DNA of 64,000 nt from Micropterus salmoides (GCF_014851395.1 NW_024040040.1:15957000-16020999), one strand, 5' to 3'. Positions 44,278 to 56,442 are shown, counted from the first letter of the stretch. Notes: generated from the letters alone by a model not told the origin. Translations and numbers: made by a program.

Positions 44278-44280
<3 letters not shown>
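40700..44280. other. No gene seen; mostly unique sequence
   Basis: About 3.6 kb without a supported gene. 43140-43450 is GC-richer and looks like unique conserved DNA. 43450-43760 is purine-rich (AGAGGGAGAAAG-type). Open frames here have no recognisable domains. Confidence 0.3.
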
Positions 44281-44281
<1 letters not shown>

Positions 44282-44315
<34 letters not shown>

Positions 44316-44330
44316 TGCGTGCATGTGCGT
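44282..44330 (+). repeat. (TG)n microsatellite with GC-containing end
   Basis: About 14 TG units followed by GCGCGTGCGTGCATGTGCG, an alternating purine-pyrimidine tract with Z-DNA potential. Confidence 0.93.
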
Positions 44331-44807
44331 GTACAAGCCCAATATGTGTAGATTTTGATTATAGCACTTAATGACTTTGTAGAAAAAAACGAGACTATCA
44401 CAGTGAAAATTAGTGCAATGTGTTTTGCATACTTGGAAAAAGCCTTTTGTAGCTCCAGAGGGAGCTGTATGAAACTTGACAATCTGCTTTAAATGATGTC
44501 AGTGTCAGCCTGGGTGACTGGGGTTGTGTAGTTGACCTCTGCATGTTTGCTTGAGGCTAGCAGCTCACGGCTACGTTAGGCGCTTCTAGCATACCACAAG
44601 AATCTCTGGCTGAACTGTTGGAGGTTGAGTAGCATACTGGGTAATGTAGGCACTAGGTTTTGACAGGACAAATTCCGCCAATTAAAAAAGACTTCTATCC
44701 TTTTAAAAAGAAAACTGTGCATCATAAGTCCGACAATATTATAGGAATGCAATGCTAAGTAGGTACTCTTTTATAACAGGGTAAAAAGGTGAAAATATTA
44801 AATTAAA

Positions 44808-45150
44808 GGGGTATTCCACCAATTTTACACATGAAGTTCATTTTACTATTTTACTTGAGGAGCGGAGTACAACTCGGCTTGTAAGTAGTCGGCTTGGAGT
44901 ACAATGTTCTCTGTGGCTCTAAACTGAGTCTAAGAATAAGTAGAGGAGTCTAAGAAAGTAAATAAGTATAAGAATCTAAGAAATAACCCTGCTGATGTCA
45001 TCATGGTTATCTTGTACTGCACTTGAGAATTTTTCAACAGAAAGCCTAATGAACTTGTGACCTGGAGTTTGAAAGATGTTTAGCAAGAAAAAATGGTCTA
45101 ACAATATTAAGCTGCATTACGGGAAATGTAGGACTCTTTTCTTTCGCTTG
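44808..45150 (+). repeat. Fish MITE-like repeat, one end
   Basis: Starts AAAGGGGTATTCCACCAATTTTACACATGAAG and includes CTGCATTACGGGAAATGTAGGAC. Both are familiar parts of a high-copy teleost element. The opposite inverted end is missing or decayed. Confidence 0.5.
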
Positions 45151-45314
45151 TCATACCACAAAATAAAAGTTAATATGTCTCGGCCTCTGCTGATTTGATT
45201 TTGCCTTTTTTTTAACAGTCTTTTGTAAGGTCCTAAGAATGTAGCAGTGAGGCAGGTTGTAACTCTGTATACGAAACTGTTAAGCAACATTGCAATATTT
45301 GTGTAAATCTAGAC

Positions 45315-45540
45315 CAGTGCTTCTCAAACTTTTTCAAAATCAAGGACCCCTAAAACTGACACAAATTAGACAATGAACCCCCATTTGATAGGAGCTTTCC
45401 TTTTAGCTGTTTTATCACAGAAAGTGTATGAAACCAATGACCAAAACATTCATTCATTCTGTCATTGTGTTACTGTACGGATGGAATTTTCGTGAAAATA
45501 AAGAATTTCCCTTTTTGCTGGGGACCTCCTGGAACCACTG
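45315..45540. mobile_element. hAT-type MITE with 8-bp target duplication
   Basis: The left end is CAGTGCTTCTCAAACTTTTT and the right end, complemented, is CAGTGGTTCCAGGAGGTCCC, typical hAT termini. The flanks ATCTAGAC (45307-45314) and TTCTAGAC (45541-45548) match at seven of eight positions, the expected hAT duplication. It is 226 bp long and non-coding, so non-autonomous. Confidence 0.82.
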
Positions 45541-45919
45541 TTCTAGACAACACACTATCATGGCAGTTAATCCATAATATCGTTTAAGTTAATATCATGG
45601 TCTGAATCTTGGGAAGAGCATAAAACTTTGGAATCAGCTAAAACAAGGGGATGGATTCTGGCTAATGTATGAATAAAATACACATTGTATTTGTTATTTG
45701 CGGCAGTGTAAAGATTTATAGATCTGGTAGTAATCTGATCACAACATGGGAGCTACTTTCCAAAGCATTTCCACATTCATTAACTCCACTTCCCTCTTTA
45801 TAATTAATCCCACACTGAGACTCTTGCATTGAGATTTCAAAGCAGTAAACAAATTTGATCTCACATTCCTGCGCATGCAGTCGCGAACAAGGGCAAGTCA
45901 TTTGATACACACATATATA

Positions 45920-47505
45920 CAGTCCCCTCCAAAAGTATTGGAACGGTAAGGCAAATTCCTCTGTTTTTGTTGTTCACTGGAGACATTTGAGTTAAAGATC
46001 AAAAGATGAGTAAGAAACAAGAGTTCAGAATTTCAGCTCTCATTTCCTGGTATTCACAACAACTCAGGACATACCACCCTTTGTTTGAACCCAAGTGAGC
46101 AAAACTATGGGAGCATATGGCTGACAGATGTTTCTTGTAGCCCAGGTGTTGCCTTTTAGGTTGATTGTCAAAACATTAAATAGCTTTGCATGACTAGTCT
46201 AAGTTTTCATCCTTGGTTCAAACCTATAAAGACAGCATTTCCTGTTAAAGAGGATAAACCAACATGAAAACCAGAGAGCTGTCTGTGGGAGAAAAGCAAG
46301 CCATTGTCAAGCTGAGAAAAGAAGGAAAATAGAACAGAGCCACTGGACAAACATTGAGAATAGCAAGCACAACAATTTGGATTGTCCTGAAAAAGAAAGA
46401 AACTACTGGTGTACTGAGCAACAGACGTCAACCGACCAAGGAAAACAACAGAAGTTGATGACAGAAATATTGTGAGAGCTGTGAAGAAAACTCCCAAAAC
46501 ATCAGTAAGTGACATCACCAACAACCTCCACAGTGCAGGGGTGAAGGTATCACAATCCACTGTTGGAAGAAGACTCAGAGAGCAGAAATATAGAGGCCAC
46601 ACCACAAGATGCAAACCACTCATCAGCAGGAAGAATCGGAAGGCCAGATTGAAATTTGAAAATAAGTACAGAGATGAGCCGCAAGAGTTCAGTAACACAA
46701 TCTTATGGATTGATGAGACCAAGATGAATCTCTACCAAAGTGATGGAAAGGCCAAAGTGTGGCGAAAGAAAGGAACTGCTTATGATCCGAAGCATCCAAA
46801 CTCTGTGAAGCATGGTGGAGGTAATGTCATGGCTTGGGCGTGCATGGCTGCTTCTGGAACAGGCTCATTAATATTTATTGATGATGTAACTGATGATGGC
46901 AGCAGCAGAATGAATTCAGAAGTGTACAGAAACATTTGCATGAAATGCATTGAAACTAATTGGGAGGAAGTTTATCATGCAGCAGGACAATGACCCAAAG
47001 CACACTGCCAACAAAACAAAGGACTTCATCAGGGGAAAAAAGTGGAAGGTTTTAGACTGGCCAAGTCAATCACCTGACCTTAACCCTGAGCATGCATTTC
47101 ACCTCCTTAAGAGGAGACTGAAGGGAGAAACACCCTGAAACAAACAAGAACTGAAAGAAGCTGCAGTAAGAGCCTGGAATAGCATCACAAATGAAGAATT
47201 CTACAGTTTGGTGATGTCGATGGGTCGCAGGCATGAGGCAGTTATTGCAAGCAAGGGTTATGCCACCAAATATTAAATTTTATTTGTTCCATTATTTTTA
47301 CTCACCTAAGAACGCTGTGGTCTAATACAAACGGTGATATGTCCTAAGTTGTTTAACACATCTAGATGTGAATACCAGCAAATAAAAGCTGAAATTCTGA
47401 ACTCTTGTCTCATACTCATCTTTCAATCTTAAACTCAAAGGTCTTCAGTGAACAACAAAAACTAAGGAATTTGCCTTACTGTTCCAGTACTTTTGGATGG
47501 GACTG
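45920..47505 (+). mobile_element. Tc1/mariner-type transposon 3 (inactive)
   Basis: The left terminus is CAGTCCCCTCCAAAAGTATTGG. The right terminus complemented is CAGTCCCATCCAAAAGTACTGG. Both run on through a shared AGGCAAATTCC block and a TTGTTGTTCACTG block. TA flanks are at 45918-45919 and 47506-47507. It is 1586 bp, full length, with a decayed transposase inside. Confidence 0.95.
46264..47276 (+). pseudogene. Broken Tc1-type transposase
   Basis: From ATG 46264 the frame reads MKTRELSVGEKQAIVKL and meets TAG at 46330-46332. A frameshift near 46430 is needed to continue into VKKTPKTSVSDITNNL. The catalytic core is readable as WIDETKMN, then a second frameshift near 46975 before QQDNDPKHTANKT, and DLNPEHAF, which lacks one residue before the Glu. 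A further TGA follows at about 47136. The C terminus ends with GYATKY and TAA at 47274-47276. All three acidic residues survive, but in different frames. Confidence 0.9.
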
Positions 47506-47509
47506 TAAA

Positions 47510-47580
47510 TGCACTACACATAAACACACACACACACACACACACATGTAACCACACAAACACGTTCACACACAAACACA
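47510..47580 (+). repeat. (CA)n microsatellite, interrupted
   Basis: A pure CA run at 47524-47546, then degenerate CACA words up to 47585. Confidence 0.9.
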
Positions 47581-47589
47581 CACAACTGG

Positions 47590-48185
47590 GTCTGAGGGTA
47601 TCTGCGGATTCTCAGCAAACTTTGGCATTACACACAGGTATGAGAAAACTCATCTGTTTGTTTGATGAGTCCTCCCTCTTGTCCTCTCCGTGAACGGGTC
47701 AACACATAATACCGGCATCACAAACCAAATGTTGACAATCTCTTTTAAGCATTAGAGTGACGCTCCTTCATGGCCTTTCTGGTGGCCTTTCAACACCCCA
47801 CCCCCCACCTCCATTGTCCAAACAGTGATGAAAAATGACATGAACTGTGGCTCTGCGGCACTCTCTGTCACACCTCTCTCGCCTCACTGTCTCAAAGTCT
47901 GCCACTCCAATTTCCTCTCTGTTTCTTACCTCAATATCTTTTTCTGACTTTTTTTTCCTCCCATCTTCCCTTCACACTTGTGTTGCCCTGAAATCTCTTA
48001 TTCAGCCCTAAACAAGGAAAGCCGCTCACCCTGAACAGAGATTGCTCAGCTCTCTGTACCTCTGCCATGTCACAGGTTAAGCCTCTCAGTCTCTTCTTCA
48101 CTGAAATACAATCTTTGTCAATTTTTGTGTGGATATCTGAAAGGCAGCTGACTGAACTGATTTGATCTTACTTCACCAGATCAAA
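47590..48185. other. No gene seen
   Basis: Pyrimidine-rich, about 600 bp. No supported feature. Confidence 0.3.
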
Positions 48186-48188
<3 letters not shown>

Positions 48189-48243
<55 letters not shown>

Positions 48244-48261
48244 ATGTATATATATATATAA
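48189..48261 (+). repeat. Compound (TA)n(TG)n(TA)n microsatellite
   Basis: About 16 TA units, then 10-11 TG units, then a few more TA units. The TA part can extrude as a cruciform and the TG part can form Z-DNA. Confidence 0.95.
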
Positions 48262-48934
48262 ATAAACATATTCATATCTGTATTCTTACTTAAACACATA
48301 GTACATATATGTTATTTTCTCCTACTGTGTCTCTATCAGTTCACTATGCTGGGGAGCTAGATTGTGCCAGACATGTGGAAATCTGTGATCACTTAACAGC
48401 CATGACATCTGAAATATCTTGTTTTGAAGGTTTGATACCAAAAATCTGGTTCCGGAATACAGACCTGTCACTTGTCCAGGGCATGAAAGGGTGATAAAAG
48501 CCACATTTAGATGGTAAGTACAACCTTTCACTTAGGGTGCAGGTCTTTGAAGAAATGTGTAAGCAAATATTTTGACGGAGAGTAAATGTTCAAAAACATT
48601 CAAAGGTAAATCACATGCTGGGAAAAGTGAAGGTAAAATTATTTATTTATTAAAAAAATGCAGCTTATAGTGTAGTGTTGATGGACCCTTGTGTACTCCA
48701 AAAGCAAAAGCTCATGTGCGCATGGTTCTGTGTATACTACCACTGGTGTTTGCTTATGTGGGTGTAACATCACACACATAAAATGTAAAAACATGTAAAA
48801 GAGCAAAAAAGACTAAAAAGGAAGGAAAGCCAGTCTTTATATTTCTTTAAACCATTGATTTTCTGGCCTCTTGGAGGCAGTAGAAACCCGCTGAACACAC
48901 AACCTTTAAAGTTGATATGGCAAACTAGTTGGCA

Positions 48935-49515
48935 TTACCATTCACACATCCAGCAGACATGGAGAAACATTAGCATTCATCTGGAGTCGTGTTTCTGGCC
49001 GCCCTTAAGGACTTGGCTTGGAAACTGGAGGGTCGCCGGTTCAAATCCAGCTCGGACCAGAGATATGGAGGTGGACTAGCTGCTGGAGAGGTGCCAGTTC
49101 ACATCCTATGCACTGCCAAAGGTGGTCTTGAGCAACTACGTGGATGCCCCCTCGCTCTGACATCTCTCCATGTGTTGTTGCATGTGTATAGGTAATTTGG
49201 ACCTGTGTGTACAATAATAACACCAGAATAAACATTGAATCTCCCCATGTGGAATAAAGTACGTCCTCTTCTTTTACTTCTTTTAGCTCTGGTTTGGTCT
49301 CCTCCAACTAGTGAGCGAAATTTCTGGCTTTTCGGTGGCTAAATGCTCCACCATTTTCACCAGCTATCGCTAATAATTGTCTGTCTCTGCTGTTTGGTGG
49401 TGGTTAGCGTTTTTTCAACTGGAAAGTGGGTTTTTTGAGTGGTGAGACTTAACCAAAACAATGAGCTGAAAGATGCTAGAACGGAGCGGAGCTGCAGAGT
49501 CGTGATAATTCTCTT
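48935..49515 (+). repeat. Dispersed fish repeat family A, copy 2, split by a SINE
   Basis: Left part about 48935-49004 (CATCCAGCAGACATGG, TGGAGTCGTGTTTCTGGCC), right part about 49270-49515 (TTTTAGCTCTGGTTTGG, CTGGCTTTTCGGTGGCTAAATGCTCC, TTTTCACCAGCTA). The copy at 17478-17775 runs through with only a short spacer, showing that the middle here is an insertion. Confidence 0.65.
49005..49265 (+). mobile_element. tRNA-derived SINE nested in family A repeat
   Basis: A box-B-like GGTTCAAATCC in GGGTCGCCGGTTCAAATCCAG and the body word AAGGTGGTCTTGAGCAAC are SINE-like. The 3' end ATTGAATCTCCCCATGTGGAATAAAG fits a common fish SINE tail. It interrupts a repeat that is continuous elsewhere in the window. 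Confidence 0.7.
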
Positions 49516-49519
49516 TTGT

Positions 49520-51340
49520 CTAAGAGGACAAGGACTTTGCTCTGAAGCAGTAGTTTAGTCTCCATTATCTTCACAACTAGCAAAGAATTGCAAAATGGTG
49601 CTGGTCTTTGGAAATGAGAACAAACCAGTTTTGAGGGTGAGTAGTGTAGGAAAAACTTTTGATAAGGAAACCGATTATGACAATATGACCACTTGTTGAA
49701 AACCTATTACCAGATCCATCCTCTGCTTTTAGATGGCCCATCACCACGGCTGTTCATTTTTGGTAATGACTCATTATCTGAACTTCACACTACTACGGTC
49801 CTTTGACTTCCTGAAGCTGCTCTGTCACAGGAATCTTAGTGGCTATGAATGAGCTCTCTGACCTCTGACTGCTCGGTAAAACCACTGGCACTGTCCTTTA
49901 GAAAACCAGCTTGAGGCACACACACGCACAAATCCTTACATCTAGCTTGCTATTAATTGTTTACCCACAAACATGCCACTTGGCTTGGTTTATGTAAACA
50001 GGTAGAGCCTGATAGAGGCGCCAACAGGTTGTCCATCAACAAACTGTGCCCGTTTGAATTCTTCTACCATCATGAAAACGTTGTTCCACCATGCTGAATT
50101 TCCACACCATGGCACTGAAGAAGATATGTCAAAATTGTTTGCCTCTTTTTCTCTTTCTCTCTCACTCTCTATCTCTATTGTGCAGTATGCCGAAGCATCC
50201 CCGACGGACCTCATCCACACCTTAGGCCATACATGAGTGGACAGCAGAAGAAAAGACGGGGTTTTTAATCCAATATTACCAGCACGGTGGCATTGCAGTG
50301 GAAAATTACTGGAGTTTTTTGCATGAGGGAGATCAAAGTCATTGGCCTTATTCTGCCTTTGGTGCTTGGGATTAAAGTTACCCTCTTTCCATGGACTCCT
50401 GGCAACATCAAAGCAAATAGCACAAGCATTTGATTCATCTGAATATACATTTGTCAACATACTCACTCAACCAGGCAAGTGTTAAAAAAAGGAAATAGAA
50501 AATGGTAAATAAATGGTAAGATATAAATAAAAACTTTCAGGAAGTTGGCAGGCGCTGCCGTTCACTCGGCTTCTCCAAAGGCTTAGCAAAGATCCAGTTG
50601 GCAGCAGACTGTCTCTGCGGAGCACAGATGGATTAGAAACCGACAGTCCAGACCATGCTAGCGGACGTCAGAATGACAGATGTGTCGCTAAGGCCCAACA
50701 CATGCTTTATGAAGGTCTTGGATTAGCCAGAACTCTCCCAAATAGTGTGAGTGTGAGTGTGTGTGTGTGCGCTTCAAAGGACACGTGATGCGTGAATCGT
50801 GATGCCATCTCACAGTTTAGTTCAGTGTGGAAGTGGCTGGAATGCAGAAAAGTGTGCAAACACGGGCTTAACGTTCTCCGCTCCCCTAAAAATGAATTCC
50901 TCATTTATCCACCTTAGACTCTGCAGGGATCTCAGCTGCATGCATCCACGCGTATATTTACAGGCAATTTAATGTAATACTTACATCAACTTTACTGTTT
51001 TCCATAAAAAATAAAAAAAGTAATACACAGAGGAAAGAAAAGTGCTGTGCTGCGCTCTAAAAGGGAAAAGTCATTTAATTCCGATGTTGTGTGTGAGAGG
51101 TGAAATTAGTTTTTCTATCCTGTCAAATGAAGCTGCTGGACTGTGCTTGCGTAGTGAGAGGAATTTCTGTGGGAAAAAAAAAAGAAAACCATGATTTTAA
51201 ATGGTCTTAAACTCTGAAAATAGCAAATAGCTGTGATTTAAAGCCACAAACTGCCAGAAATGTGATGAATCAGAAAGAAAAAAATAAAAATAGCAGCCGT
51301 GGGAGGAAAATGAAACAAGACAAACAATGAATAAATAAAC
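49520..51340. other. No gene confirmed
   Basis: About 1.8 kb. A pyrimidine tract with a possible acceptor lies at 50135-50185 (separate entry). A (GTGTGA)n/(TG)n stretch is at about 50747-50770. No other feature is supported. Confidence 0.3.
50186..50236 (+). other. Candidate terminal exon of unknown gene
   Basis: A 45-nt pyrimidine tract ending CTATTGTGCAG precedes 50186. The downstream 51 nt are open to TGA at 50234 and read YAEASPTDLIHTLGHT. The tract may simply be a CT-rich microsatellite, and no upstream exon is known. Confidence 0.18.
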
Positions 51341-51349
51341 GATGAAGTA

Positions 51350-51520
51350 AATAGCCTGGGCTCGGTATAATTTCTGTATAATTCCAGAGGCACTTGCCAG
51401 TATGATCAAAAGCAGCACATGTGGCACTGCCAACTGTGACCCATTGGATTTAGCATCACTCATTAGCGGCGTCCGCTCTCATTAACCGACATCTGTATCT
51501 TAATTAAGAAAAAGAAGACA
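51350..51520. promoter_or_regulatory. Candidate conserved non-coding element
   Basis: Repeat-free with ATTAGCGGCGTCCGCTCTC, CTCATTAACCGACATC and ATCTTAATTAAGAAAAAG words. The texture is enhancer-like and non-coding. Confidence 0.28.
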
Positions 51521-52179
51521 GGAATAGATGCAGGTGGCGGTCCAAGCTAGTCACTTAAGCATCCACACAGTGTTTCCTCTCACCTTTATTGGGATTTTTA
51601 ACAGCTTTTATAAGGTACATGGGGCAGTGAGCAGCAGGCTGTTTGGATTACTAATAAGGCTTCGGTATGCCTGGGCTTTTATGGGAAGGTGACTTAAAAG
51701 CAAAACAGCAGAGTCTTCACTGTTGTCGGATGCTTTAACCCTCAAAACCCCACAGTCTTTTAAGTCCTTGATCTAAACCACGTGATCCCGACTCCAGTCC
51801 CCTAGTGAAATCTGCCTCCAACCTGGTAAACACTAAGATCTGACCCAAAGCAGACAAATCAGATTTAAACCTCCACTTCCACATAAATGATTTTATTTTA
51901 CACAAGTTACTGACAGAAGGGCAGCAAATTCAAAACGTTAAGGTTCATCTCATTTTTTTAATAAATGTTTAAAATATAGATTTTCTTTTTTTGTCTTTGG
52001 AGAATGTTTAACACCTTCCAGCTGTTATTCTTTATTCCTCCCATCGTATGTAGATACATGTACATAAACCTGTTTTGTTATTATTGTCTATCTTATAATA
52101 TCTTTATCACTGACATGAACTTTACTGTTTAAATAAGTGATTGTTTGCACAGGGAAGATATTTAACCACACAATCACCG

Positions 52180-52560
52180 TTAAATTGATACTTTTCCTTA
52201 TTAAATGTGACATGACCGGTGCTCTAAATTCTATATCCACAGTCTGTTCAATCCTTTTTATTGACAGTTGAATGGGAGAAACTGCTGAAGGCCGTCTCGT
52301 TTGCTAATTATCATTTTACCATTATTATCCATTATGTATTAGCAATTACTGTTATTAATCAATTATGCAAGCAGTTGGCGATATAGCGAGGGAGAGCAAG
52401 TTGTGGCAATGTCGTAGAGTGTAATTTGAATTATTAACATCCTCTGTTTCTTTAAATGGGAAAGCAAAGTGGTTTTTATGACATTTACACTAGGCAGTTT
52501 GACCAGAGGAACATAGAGAATAAAGACAGGGAAGTCAGATACACCACAGGTGAGTGTTAA
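52180..52560. promoter_or_regulatory. Candidate conserved non-coding element
   Basis: A dense series of homeodomain-type cores: GCTAATTATCATTTTACC, ATTATGTATTAGCAATTACTG, TTATTAATCAATTATGCAAGC and GAATTATTAACATCC, with GTTAAATTGATAC upstream. It is repeat-free and the most enhancer-like segment in the window. Confidence 0.4.
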
Positions 52561-52970
52561 TTGGTGAATAATCTAAAAGCCTGCAGCACAGCTTGCATTA
52601 GAGCAGATGGGAGGACCGTACCTCAGGTTTACAGGCTTTTACAGCACAGAGCTACAAATATGATTTATCATAGCAGTGACTCTAATGGGCATTCATTTGT
52701 TATTTGGTTTAATAGCTTATGTTTTTCATGTTTTCATATCAAAATAATACTATAAAGTCATATTTTACTGAAATACATGTCAGCTCATAAACTACTACAC
52801 AAACAGAAAACCAATTAACTGCTGCCTCACATGACACACAGCTTATATATGTGTTGTAGGTTAAGCGACAGCTGTAATCATGCTTTACTGAGGGTTAATC
52901 ATGCAATAACTGTGTTTTTTGTTTCTGTCATGACCTTTACAATGTCTGCACTTTATGGACTTTAAGAGAT
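52560..52970. other. No gene seen
   Basis: AT-rich, about 400 bp with nothing definable. Confidence 0.3.
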
Positions 52971-52974
52971 TGCG

Positions 52975-53130
52975 ATCTTTCCCTAACCATAACCATAAGT
53001 GGCTGTTATTGTAACCATGAAGATAAATGTCCCCTAACCTTAATGAAGTAGGTCTGTTAACCCAAACTATGATCTTCCCCTAACCAAGTCGTTTTTGTGC
53101 CTAAACCAAACCAAACCAAACCTTAACCAT
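52975..53130 (+). repeat. CCTAACC-rich dispersed repeat, copy 2
   Basis: CTAACCATAACCATAAG, TAACCCAAACTATGATCTTCCCC, CTAACCAAGTCGTTTTTGTGCC and an AACCAAACCAAACC run match the family at 30740-31025. Confidence 0.6.
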
Positions 53131-53134
53131 AGCA

Positions 53135-56100
53135 ATATCAGATGGTTTAAGAAGGCATATACAAATTATATCATCGGACTGATAGGGGTGTCAGATCGAA
53201 AAAACACAAGACATGAGTCTTTTTGATGGAGTGTGTGATGTTTGAATGCATTTTTGAATTTGTAAAGTAAGCGTGGTCAAGCTTAAACGGGGTGTCAAGA
53301 TGCTCTTTAAGGTCAGGGAAAGACCGTAGTTATAGTAAGTGATTAAGATTAAAGGTACAATGTATGAATGAAGAACGAATTCGGCGGCGCAAAACCCTCT
53401 TTTTAAAATGAATTCGTATTCATTTTACGAATAAACATGTTAAAGTACAGTTGTGTTATCCCTTAATGGAATCGTTTCAACCGTCTACACAAGCGTCGTC
53501 CTCTGTACCGTTCATATTTCCACTCTAAAAATCATCATAACCTCAGAGTAATTGTTTGCGGAAGTCAAACAATTGACTACTCACCGGCATAACGCCAAAA
53601 GCCCGGGCCCATTGTTGTTGACCTGACACTTAATTTTTGATGAATTATGTGTTTTTGCAAACAAATTGAATACTGAATATTGAACTGATACAGAGATTGT
53701 TTACATGTGCTTTAAAACTTCTTGAGTTGTGGTTTTCATTACACTTCATTATTTCCATTCAATGTGAGGGTCCATATTTTGATATATGTATCCTCTCTGA
53801 CATTTGATTAAAAGACAAAGCACAAAGCAGAGAGGAGGGCACAAGATGAACTTGAGAGCCGGGAGCTGAAATCATAGTCCAATAAACCAAAAATTAATTA
53901 GGTCGATATGTCATTACTAAGAAATATGCTTTGGGACTAAACACAGGCTGTACTTGTTTCATTAGGCTCCATGAATATCTGATAACCTTGTCTGTTAAAG
54001 ATGGAGAAAGGCAGACTTTCCTGCACGTCTGTTGTGTAGCTGCCCTCGAATACACTGTGGGCGGCCGTTGTCGTGCGTTACACATACTCCAGTGGACCAT
54101 CTGTTGGTCCCATTTACACCATATACCATCACTGGATAATGTATGACACTATCTCTGCTAGGGTTTGCTGGTGCAATCTTAATACATTCATTCAAGATAT
54201 CATTGTGGATAAAGGCCAATCATCAATCAGATGGAAAAATGACCATCTATTTATGTATTATACAAAGTTTCTGTGTGTTCTATATCTTACACACACATAA
54301 GCATGCTGTTGAGTGATACTCATCATATCTAGACGAGACTCTGGCTGTCTCTCAGTCATCACTCCTGGCAGGATCTGCATCCCCACCTTCCCTCCCTTTC
54401 TCCCAGCTGTACCGCTCCATCGACATTCAGTCATCCTGACTGATGTTTCAGTCACCTGGGATTAAAAATGAGCCAGAGGGTGATAGATCACCTCTATTGT
54501 GAAGGATACAATTTTTAAAAATGGCCCTACATATTGTAAATGGCAAGCAAACCACAATAAAATGAGAGCAAATGAAGAGAATTAATGTTAAGTCAGCTTT
54601 TTGAAACCCTTACACTGTTTAATAACGTATTAATTTTACTTATTAGATATTACATGCGGCTATTACACATTTCACAGAGACATATACAAAGACATAGAAC
54701 ATTTTCTCTAAAAGGGTAACTTCTGGACAGTCTCATCATTCAGCTATTGAATGCAACATGTAAAAGCAGTTTTCTGACTTTAAAACGAGCCCGGACCTTT
54801 ATTGCTTGTTACTTTCCCTCTTTTCAGCAACTTTTTACTGTGAACTGTCTAATAAAGCAAAAGTGCCATAATAATAGTCTTTACAAAGACATTTACACGG
54901 AAATGCTCCAGGGCTCCAGGGTATGATAATCCCTTTGGGAGAACATGTTGAAAATCTGCTTTTAAAAACTACTTTCTGTTGAGTTTTTGGCCCTTTCAAG
55001 TGAATGATTGCTATGTGCTTCCATTTCTACCTTTTGACTCACAGAATTATTCTTCACTATAAATTACAGGTATGAAAATGCATTATGATCAATCTGGGTA
55101 GTCTCTGTGCTTGGCCAGATAGTAGATATTTTATTTATTATTTATAGAACAGTCAAACTAGTGAACAGTGTTGTTTCCAACTGTTTCCATCACATCAGAT
55201 AAAACACACTATGTATAAAACAACAAGACGAGTCTACAGACATGCTACAGGCTCTGTGAGGCTGCTAAATGCTAATGTTTTCTTACTTTCTGAATGTAAT
55301 CAGAATCATTCATTTGTACAACAGAATCATTTGGTACACTACACAAGAACCTCTAACGTTGTGTTTTGCGTTGCTGCTGGAAGCTCGCACGCTCACAGAC
55401 ACTCGCTTTTCGAGGACAAAACATCGTTTGAGGTAAGTACGGTAATGTTAAGGGTTTGGGCAGCTTTAAGTGTATCCAGTGTCACTCGTTTGTGAGAACA
55501 CGTTTGAGGTAGCTGCACCTAAATTTGGAGTGCACACGTATTCTAGCGTTTATGGTAAATGGAGTGAAACGGAGCAGAGCGAGCTGTCAGGCAGAGTTAG
55601 TGACTTTATTCAGTCATTATCTCACTTTACAAACACAAGTTGTTGCAGTCTTAATTGTACGTGATACGAGCACCACATACAACATAATTGATCAAAATGC
55701 GTCAGACTTGATGAAGTGCAAGGAAACGCGTGATAATGTGTTTCCTGTTTTGGATTATATTCACAGGAAGTATAAAACATATTACATGTGTCAGTAAAAA
55801 CACTAATAATCAATAAATTAATTACTTTTTTGTTGTGTCTTCACCATTTATATCTATACAATGTGTTTATGATCAAATTGTTTAATAGAGTACACAATTT
55901 ACAAGAGTGCAAAGTTCTTCATAGATCTAGCATCTTAATTTTGGTTTCAGAGTGCACCAGATGCAATGACCCCCCCCACCCTTCCCCAAGAAGGTACAAG
56001 ATCCACCCACCATAGTCTCACCAAATCCTGTGGGAAACACTAAGTCTACGTTTAAATACCTTGTGAAGAGATGAGATTTGATGACGAACTGTTGTTCAAC

Positions 56101-56435
56101 AGGTTCACTCTACACCACATGTAATGGAAAATTTGTGTTGCAAATTACTGTGCCACTACTCACACACACATTAGTCGTACTTGCACTATGGGCAACTTCT
56201 GAATCTCGTCCAGTGTACTAGCTCTACTGACTTCAGTTTTTGGCTTGTGCAAAAACGATTTTTGGTACCATAGAACGAGAACTCAATTTGTCTGCCTGAT
56301 TCAGTGTTGCACATGCTTCTCCGCCGCCTGCCCTGCTTCCAAAGACTGGCAGCATGAAAACCAACATTTTATGCAGTTGTCAATAAAACCATCTGTGATT
56401 TTCCTTTTACTACTATCTCAATGTCTGCTATTAGG
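53135..56435. other. No gene seen
   Basis: About 3.3 kb without a supported gene. Moderately AT-rich with few repeats. Some segments, such as 54500-54960, could be conserved non-coding DNA. C8 at 55971-55978 is a simple homopolymer. Confidence 0.3.
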
Positions 56436-56442
56436 TACTCAT

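Noticed and set aside
46207..46722. 171-codon open frame on the minus strand
   Set aside because: It is antisense to the Tc1 copy 3 transposase and has no recognisable domain. The plus-strand reading explains the sequence.
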